The notes beneath the pieces were generated by a model. That model ran no database searches. It saw nothing but the letters and a program-made list of their open reading frames with translations, and was not told the origin of the DNA. Of a stretch of DNA of 9,266 nt, positions 5,761-9,266 are shown in pieces. Within the stretch, counting starts at the first letter, position 1; every line of letters begins with the position of its first letter. Location: the NCBI GenBank assembly GCA_030645645.1, contig JAUSNC010000012.1, positions 1 to 9,266 of the forward strand. The letters run 5' to 3'. The position numbers and the translations under genes were made by a program. This DNA is from Candidatus Parcubacteria bacterium. GTDB lineage: Bacteria > Patescibacteriota > Minisyncoccia > Minisyncoccales > UBA6532.

Positions 5761-7089
5761 GTGGCCGCATATTTTTTTATGATACAGAAACAAACAGACA
5801 AACCTTCATTAAATGAGGCAGAAATGACTTTCGCCGGTCTTGGGATAGCTCCAAAACTTCTTGATGCTGTTTTGAAACTGGGGTTTAAAACTCCAACCTC
5901 AATACAATATAAGGCAATCCCTGCGGCCATAGAAGGCAAGGATATTATCGGTATAGCCCAAACTGGCACTGGTAAAACCCTGGCTTTCGGCATTCCTTTA
6001 GTGCAGCAGATTTTAAAATCAGGAAGAGGAAAAGGACTGATTATACTGCCAACCCGCGAACTGGCTTTGCAAATAAATGAAACCATACAGAAGATAGGGA
6101 GGGGATTTGGCATAAAAACAGCAGTATTAATCGGCGGATCTCCCATATATCATCAAGTAAGGGCTCTCCGTGATGTTCCCAATGTTGTTATCGGCACTCC
6201 GGGAAGAATTATTGATCATATCAGGCAAAGAACCTTGAATTTGCACGATGTTAACATTTTAGTTTTGGACGAAGCCGACAGAATGTTTGATATGGGTTTT
6301 GCTCCGCAGATAAATAAAATACTGCAAGTAGTGCCCAAAGAAAGGCAGACCATGCTTTTTTCGGCAACAATGCCCGACGGCATTGTAAAAATTGCCAGCA
6401 ATCATATGAAGCTTCCTGTCAGAGTGGAAATAGCCAGATCCGGAACTACTGCTGAAAATATTGAACACGAATTATTTGTTGTTAAAAGAGACCAAAAAGT
6501 TCCATTATTGAGAAAATTACTTGAAGACTATAAAGGAAGTGTTTTAATCTTTTTAAGAATTAAATTCGGGGCAAAGAAAATTTGCAACGAATTGCGCAAT
6601 ATTGGAATTTCTGCGGCAGAAATACATTCAAACAGATCGCTCGCCCAAAGAAAAGAAGCATTGGAAGGGTTTAAACTCGGCAAATACAGAGTGCTTGTGG
6701 CAACCGATATTGCTTCACGGGGAATAGACGTAAAAGGCATTGAATTGGTCATTAATTTTGATCTTCCTGAAAATCCGGAAGATTATGTACACCGCATTGG
6801 AAGAACCGGCAGGGCCGGCATGGCGGGCAAGGCAATTTCTTTTGTTTTGCCGGATCAGGGAGGCAAAGTTAAAGATATTGAAAAATTAACCAGGATATTT
6901 CTGCCAATTTTAAAATTACCAGATCTTTCATCTAATTTAAATCAGCAATTTAATACCTTTAATAATAGTAACTATTCTTCGAATAGGAACAGGTCTGATA
7001 GAAGCGCTTCACCGGCCCGGCAGTCTTACGGAGGCCATGGCGGCGGGCGCAGGCCGTCAGGCCGCTTTGGTTATGGCAAAAGAAGATAA
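5761..7089 (+). CDS. DEAD-box ATP-dependent RNA helicase, RhlE-like
   Basis: This protein is up to 442 aa, with both RecA-like domains complete. Counting from GTG 5761: Q motif in GFKTPTSIQ (about 41-49), motif I AQTGTGKT (66-73), Ia PTRELA (97-102), Ib TPGRI, II DEAD (170-173), III SAT (201-203), V ATDIASRGID and VI HRIGRTGRAG (from 344). The tail from about 381 is Asn/Ser-rich, then Arg/Gly-rich, as in RhlE/DeaD helicases that use basic tails for RNA binding. It unwinds short RNA duplexes using ATP in ribosome assembly or mRNA turnover. The start is uncertain. GTG 5761 is the longest option and ATG 5779 has no Shine-Dalgarno. ATG 5824 has TGAGG five bases upstream and puts the Q-motif Phe at residue 3, so it is the best-supported alternative (421 aa). 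The last codons overlap the flavoprotein gene. Confidence 0.95.
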   Translation: MAAYFFMIQKQTDKPSLNEAEMTFAGLGIAPKLLDAVLKLGFKTPTSIQYKAIPAAIEGKDIIGIAQTGTGKTLAFGIPLVQQILKSGRGKGLIILPTRELALQINETIQKIGRGFGIKTAVLIGGSPIYHQVRALRDVPNVVIGTPGRIIDHIRQRTLNLHDVNILVLDEADRMFDMGFAPQINKILQVVPKERQTMLFSATMPDGIVKIASNHMKLPVRVEIARSGTTAENIEHELFVVKRDQKVPLLRKLLEDYKGSVLIFLRIKFGAKKICNELRNIGISAAEIHSNRSLAQRKEALEGFKLGKYRVLVATDIASRGIDVKGIELVINFDLPENPEDYVHRIGRTGRAGMAGKAISFVLPDQGGKVKDIEKLTRIFLPILKLPDLSSNLNQQFNTFNNSNYSSNRNRSDRSASPARQSYGGHGGGRRPSGRFGYGKRR

Positions 7090-8386
7090 ATTTGACGTTG
7101 CCGTTATCGGGGCCGGTCCTGCCGGAATGATGGCAGCCGGCACGGCGGCAGAATCCGGCGCAAAAGTTATATTGATAGAAAAAAACAAACAGCTTGGTAA
7201 AAAACTCCTTTTAACCGGCAACGGCAGGTGCAATATAACTAACGCGGAATTTAATTTAAAAGAACTGGTGAAAAACTATAATAACGGAGAATTTCTTTTC
7301 CATAGTTTTTCCGTTTTCGGGCCAAAGGAAATAATGGATTTTTTTGCAAAGATAGGAATAAAAACCAAAACTGAAAGAGGTAAAAGGGTTTTTCCGATTA
7401 ACGATGACGCAGAAGAAGTTCTAGAAGCGCTAAATAGATATTTAACAGGAAATCCTTCAACAAGTTCAGGACAAGGTTCAGTAAATATACTTTTTAATTC
7501 TGAAGTTGTGTCCGTTGAAACGGCGAATAACGCGGCTGGGCGGAGGAAAATCAGTAAGATTATTCTTAGAGGCCGGGAAATTACGGCTGAAAAATATATT
7601 TTCTGCACCGGAGGAAAATCATATCCGCTTACCGGCTCTGACGGTTCCGGTTATAAATTAAGTGAAGATTTAGGACATACGGTTATAAAGCCAATGCCTG
7701 CTTTGTCTTCAATAAGATTAAAGGAAAAATGGGTTGAAAATCTGCAGGGTATAAGCCTTAGAGACATTAAGATAAGCGTATTTTCTCCCGAAGCAGGGCA
7801 AAAAGGAAAAAGGCAGTTCAGTGAGAGCGGAGATCTTTTATTTACGCATTCTGGCATAAGCGGGCCGGCCGCTTTAGATATCAGCGCAAAGGTGGGAGAT
7901 CTATTGGAGAAATCCGGAATAAAGATATATCTTGATTTATTGCCTTTACTAAATCATGAAAAACTTGAAGGAAATCTCGACGACATCTTGAAAAGATATC
8001 CGAAGAAAACAGTTAAAAATATATTATCAGATTTTGTGCCTGAAAGACTTGCTGAAGTTTTGTCCGGCATTGCTGGAGTAGATAAAAATAAAATAGCGAA
8101 TAATATGTCAAAACAGGAAAAGAGAATGCTAATAAAGGCTTTTAAAAGCCTTGAAGTTACCGCCGCAAGTATTTTGGGCTTTGACGAAGCTAAAGTTACG
8201 AGAGGAGGAATATCTTTAAAAGAAATAGACCATAAGACAATGAAATCAAAAATAATTGATAACTTGTTTTTTGCAGGAGAAATTATTGACGTTGACGGCA
8301 AAACAGGGGGCTTTAATCTGCAGATGTGCTGGAGCACCGGCTATATCGCCGGAGAGGCCATAGCGCTTGCAGATAGTTTACGATAA
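7073..8386 (+). CDS. BaiN/HI0933-family FAD-dependent oxidoreductase (COG2081)
   Basis: This 437-aa flavoprotein has three family signatures: the FAD-binding GAGPAG (13-18) after a beta strand, LLTGNGRCNITN (46-57), and near the C-terminus FAGEIIDVDGKTGGFNLQ (about 400-417). Relatives include E. coli YhiN, H. influenzae HI0933 and clostridial BaiN; the substrate of most members is unknown, so only a cytoplasmic FAD-linked redox role is justified. ATG 7073 is chosen because it places the glycine motif at residue 13 as usual. ATG 7037 has GGAGG only 2 nt upstream and would add 12 Ala-rich residues inside the helicase tail. The start lies within the last 17 bases of the helicase gene, implying translational coupling. 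Residues 127-135 (NPSTSSGQG) come from a REP-like repeat read in frame, an insertion in a region of variable length. Confidence 0.92.
   Translation: MAKEDKFDVAVIGAGPAGMMAAGTAAESGAKVILIEKNKQLGKKLLLTGNGRCNITNAEFNLKELVKNYNNGEFLFHSFSVFGPKEIMDFFAKIGIKTKTERGKRVFPINDDAEEVLEALNRYLTGNPSTSSGQGSVNILFNSEVVSVETANNAAGRRKISKIILRGREITAEKYIFCTGGKSYPLTGSDGSGYKLSEDLGHTVIKPMPALSSIRLKEKWVENLQGISLRDIKISVFSPEAGQKGKRQFSESGDLLFTHSGISGPAALDISAKVGDLLEKSGIKIYLDLLPLLNHEKLEGNLDDILKRYPKKTVKNILSDFVPERLAEVLSGIAGVDKNKIANNMSKQEKRMLIKAFKSLEVTAASILGFDEAKVTRGGISLKEIDHKTMKSKIIDNLFFAGEIIDVDGKTGGFNLQMCWSTGYIAGEAIALADSLR
7453..7476 (-). repeat. REP-like short repeat, copy 2, inside the flavoprotein gene
   Basis: The core TCCTTCAACAAGTTCAGGA (7453-7471) is followed by CAAGG. 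It is in inverse orientation to copy 1 at 1849-1867, agreeing at 16 of 19 bases after reverse complementing. It differs from the element as I remember it by two transitions at mirror positions 7 and 13, changing a G-C to an A-T pair. It is read in frame as PSTSSGQG without breaking the gene. Confidence 0.6.
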
Positions 8387-8404
8387 GCATTTATTTTCGG
8401 TTAT

Positions 8405-8433
8405 TTGACTTTTTAATTACTAATCGATAGGAT
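8405..8433 (+). promoter_or_regulatory. Promoter of the 90-aa orphan gene
   Basis: TTGACT (8405-8410), a 17-nt spacer and TAGGAT (8428-8433). A start site near 8440 leaves about 24 nt before ATG 8464 and almost none before GTG 8443, which favours the ATG. Confidence 0.6.
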
Positions 8434-8453
8434 TATTTATAAGTGAAGAAAAT

Positions 8454-8457
8454 GGAG
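8454..8457 (+). promoter_or_regulatory. Ribosome binding site deciding the ATG 8464 start
   Basis: GGAG lies six bases before ATG 8464. GTG 8443 and ATG 8452, in the same frame, have no comparable site at a good distance. Confidence 0.55.
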
Positions 8458-8463
8458 ATAGAA

Positions 8464-8736
8464 ATGAAATTCCCCCTGACAGAAGTTGAGAGTAAAGTGA
8501 TGGAAGAATTGGCTAAACTTTACACAGCGGAAGATTTTGAAGAAGCGATTGTCAAAATAATAAAAGGACAGCTTAAGCTTTATAAAACACCTGATTTTTC
8601 TGTAAAGACTATCGAAATAATAGCCAAAAAGCTGAATATGGATACAAAAGATGTAGAAAATACGCTTAAGACGGCTTCGCTGAAAAATTTGCAGGAATTC
8701 CTTAGTGTAATGGGTAACCTAAGTATTTTTGTGTAA
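8464..8736 (+). CDS. Uncharacterised small helical protein (90 aa)
   Basis: I do not recognise this family. The protein is acidic to neutral and almost wholly helix-prone. An N-terminal part (FPLTEVESKVMEELAKLY, then AEDFEEAIVKII) is followed, after a KTPDF turn, by two helices around KKLNMDTKDVENTLKT that look like a small helical bundle or a helix-turn-helix with a short turn (about residues 48-75). It could be a small DNA-binding or antitoxin-like regulator, but no partner toxin is adjacent and the evidence is only secondary-structure style. The gene has its own promoter and a strong terminator that begins within its stop codon, so it is a single-gene unit. Starting at GTG 8443 would add seven residues. 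Confidence 0.75.
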   Translation: MKFPLTEVESKVMEELAKLYTAEDFEEAIVKIIKGQLKLYKTPDFSVKTIEIIAKKLNMDTKDVENTLKTASLKNLQEFLSVMGNLSIFV

Positions 8737-8784
8737 ATCCCTGTGAAGAAATTTAATAAAGTTTCTTCAAAGGGATTTTTTATT
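8736..8784 (+). terminator. Strong rho-independent terminator
   Basis: A 16-position stem with a single mismatch, 8736-8751 against 8762-8777, encloses a 10-nt loop and is followed by TTTTTTATTT. It shares its first base with the TAA stop. It is the longest stem in the window. Confidence 0.9.
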
Positions 8785-8880
8785 TCCTTTTTTATATTTT
8801 CCTTATGTCCAATTTGCATTTTAAACCGAAGTAAGCTAGTATGAAAATAGTTAAGGTTTGGGTACAAATAGGTATATTTA

Positions 8881-8908
8881 TTTTCAAAAATAGCCGGTGA
8901 ATTATAAT
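8881..8908 (+). promoter_or_regulatory. Promoter of the terminal two-gene unit
   Basis: TTTTCA (8881-8886), a 16-nt spacer and a perfect TATAAT (8903-8908). The start site should fall near 8915. Confidence 0.55.
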
Positions 8909-8911
8909 ATT

Positions 8912-8937
8912 TGCAACTCATAGAGCTTCGAGTTGCA
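8912..8937 (+). promoter_or_regulatory. Hairpin at the transcription start
   Basis: TGCAACTC (8912-8919) and GAGTTGCA (8930-8937) form an eight-pair stem with a 10-nt loop, followed by ATTTTATTTT. It coincides with the predicted start site, so it may be an operator, a 5' mRNA stem or a weak attenuator. Confidence 0.5.
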
Positions 8938-8952
8938 TTTTATTTTAAATAT

Positions 8953-9228
8953 ATGAATCAGAGCTTTAGAAGATTTATAAATAGGGACCAGTCTCCGGCA
9001 GGCATATCGCAGAATGCCACAAAGGAAGAATTTCTAACAGAGCACAACAGGCTGTCCCCCTTAAGTTTGCAGGCTACAATACCTTTGCTTTCACGTTTTA
9101 AAATAGAAAAAGCTTCGATTTTTAAAAATAGCACCTGGTCCATTGATAAGCTCAGGAGACCGTTTATTTTATGGCTTACTTCTTTGACTGCGGAAGAAAA
9201 GAAAAATATTAAACAAGGACAAGCATGA
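8953..9228 (+). CDS. Uncharacterised small basic protein (91 aa)
   Basis: I do not recognise this family. ATG 8953 is preferred; an in-frame TTG at 8911 lies inside the leader hairpin, before the predicted transcription start. The protein is basic and polar at its N-terminus (FRRFINRD), has a helix-prone middle (LSPLSLQATIPLLSRFKIEKA) and a second amphipathic segment containing RRPFILWLTSLTAEEKKN. There is no membrane helix or metal-binding motif. No Shine-Dalgarno precedes it. Its stop overlaps the start of the next gene as ATGA, so the two products are probably made together and may interact. Function unknown. Confidence 0.65.
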   Translation: MNQSFRRFINRDQSPAGISQNATKEEFLTEHNRLSPLSLQATIPLLSRFKIEKASIFKNSTWSIDKLRRPFILWLTSLTAEEKKNIKQGQA

Positions 9229-9266
9229 AGAACTCACACAATCCGAATAAAACCAAAAACAAATCT
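9225..9266 (+). CDS. Start of a further gene running off the right edge
   Basis: ATG 9225 overlaps the preceding TGA as ATGA. AAGGA at 9215-9219 lies five bases upstream, one of the better ribosome sites in the window. Only 14 residues are visible (MKNSHNPNKTKNKS), rich in Asn, Lys and Ser and probably disordered. Nothing can be said about function. Confidence 0.6.
   Translation, partial: MKNSHNPNKTKNKS

Noticed and set aside
5724..6146. 140-aa open frame on the minus strand
   Set aside because: It lies opposite the helicase N-terminal domain and its translation is a shadow with no domain or ribosome site.
7276..7608. 110-aa minus-strand frame containing PCPELVEGF
   Set aside because: It is the shadow of the flavoprotein gene; the peptide is the reverse reading of the REP-like repeat and often appears as a false gene.
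7954..8337. 127-aa minus-strand frame
   Set aside because: It lies opposite the conserved C-terminal part of the flavoprotein and has no supporting signals.
8580..8921. 113-aa minus-strand frame
   Set aside because: It runs through a strong terminator stem and a promoter, and is opposite a better-supported gene.
8911..8952. TTG 8911 as the start of the 91-aa gene
   Set aside because: It lies at the base of the hairpin and before the predicted transcription start.
1..9266. tRNA, rRNA, CRISPR array, transposase or prophage genes
   Set aside because: No cloverleaf with a T-arm motif, no rRNA-like stretch, no regular direct repeats with spacers and no integrase or transposase motifs were seen on either strand.
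1..9266. Archaeal (DPANN) origin
   Set aside because: The Cys repeats and DUF5654-like remnant also occur there, but -35/-10 promoters, T-run terminators and a CspA protein fit a bacterium better.

Overview
The window is AT-rich and compact, and every gene I can support lies on the + strand. Sigma70-type promoters (TTGACA/TATAAT-like, several with an extended -10), GC-stem plus T-run terminators, Shine-Dalgarno sites on some genes, TTG/GTG starts and a bacterial cold-shock protein point to a bacterium. UGA is used as a stop, so the code looks standard. The mosaic Cys-repeat secreted protein, the DUF5654-like remnant, the very short spacers and the many unrecognised small proteins suggest an uncultured Patescibacteria (CPR) lineage. 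That placement is an inference from gene style; there is no rRNA or other marker here.

Layout. (1) 1-1840: the 3' part of a large, probably secreted mosaic protein. Its frame is open through the left edge. It has three Cys-rich repeats, Pro/Thr linkers, a second Cys-rich region, a coiled coil and a C-terminal beta module, and a REP-like repeat follows it. (2) 1992-2543: an orphan 169-aa protein with a TTG start and good SD, then a terminator. (3) 2626-2865: remains of a small DUF5654-like membrane protein broken by two compensating frameshifts. (4) 2924-5062: terminator, extended -10 promoter, then an AlkD-like alkylation-repair protein and a beta-CASP metallo-beta-lactamase RNase 13 nt apart. 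(5) 5190-5352: a 40-aa, extremely basic protein with its own terminator. (6) 5368-5708: promoter, structured leader, CspA-type cold-shock protein, terminator. (7) 5707-8386: a near-consensus promoter driving a RhlE-like DEAD-box RNA helicase, overlapped at its end by a BaiN/HI0933-type flavoprotein that carries a second REP-like repeat in frame. (8) 8405-8784: promoter, small helical orphan, strong terminator. (9) 8881-9266: promoter with a hairpin at its start site, a small basic orphan and, by ATGA overlap, a second gene leaving the right edge.

How it fits together. The centre of the window is rich in RNA metabolism: beta-CASP nuclease, cold-shock RNA chaperone and DEAD-box helicase. Cold-shock proteins and DEAD-box helicases commonly act together in RNA unfolding at low temperature, so a cold/RNA-remodelling neighbourhood is reasonable, although each gene has its own promoter. 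Terminators and following promoters abut or overlap at several junctions, so most genes look like one- or two-gene transcription units. I saw no tRNA, rRNA, CRISPR array, transposase or phage module.
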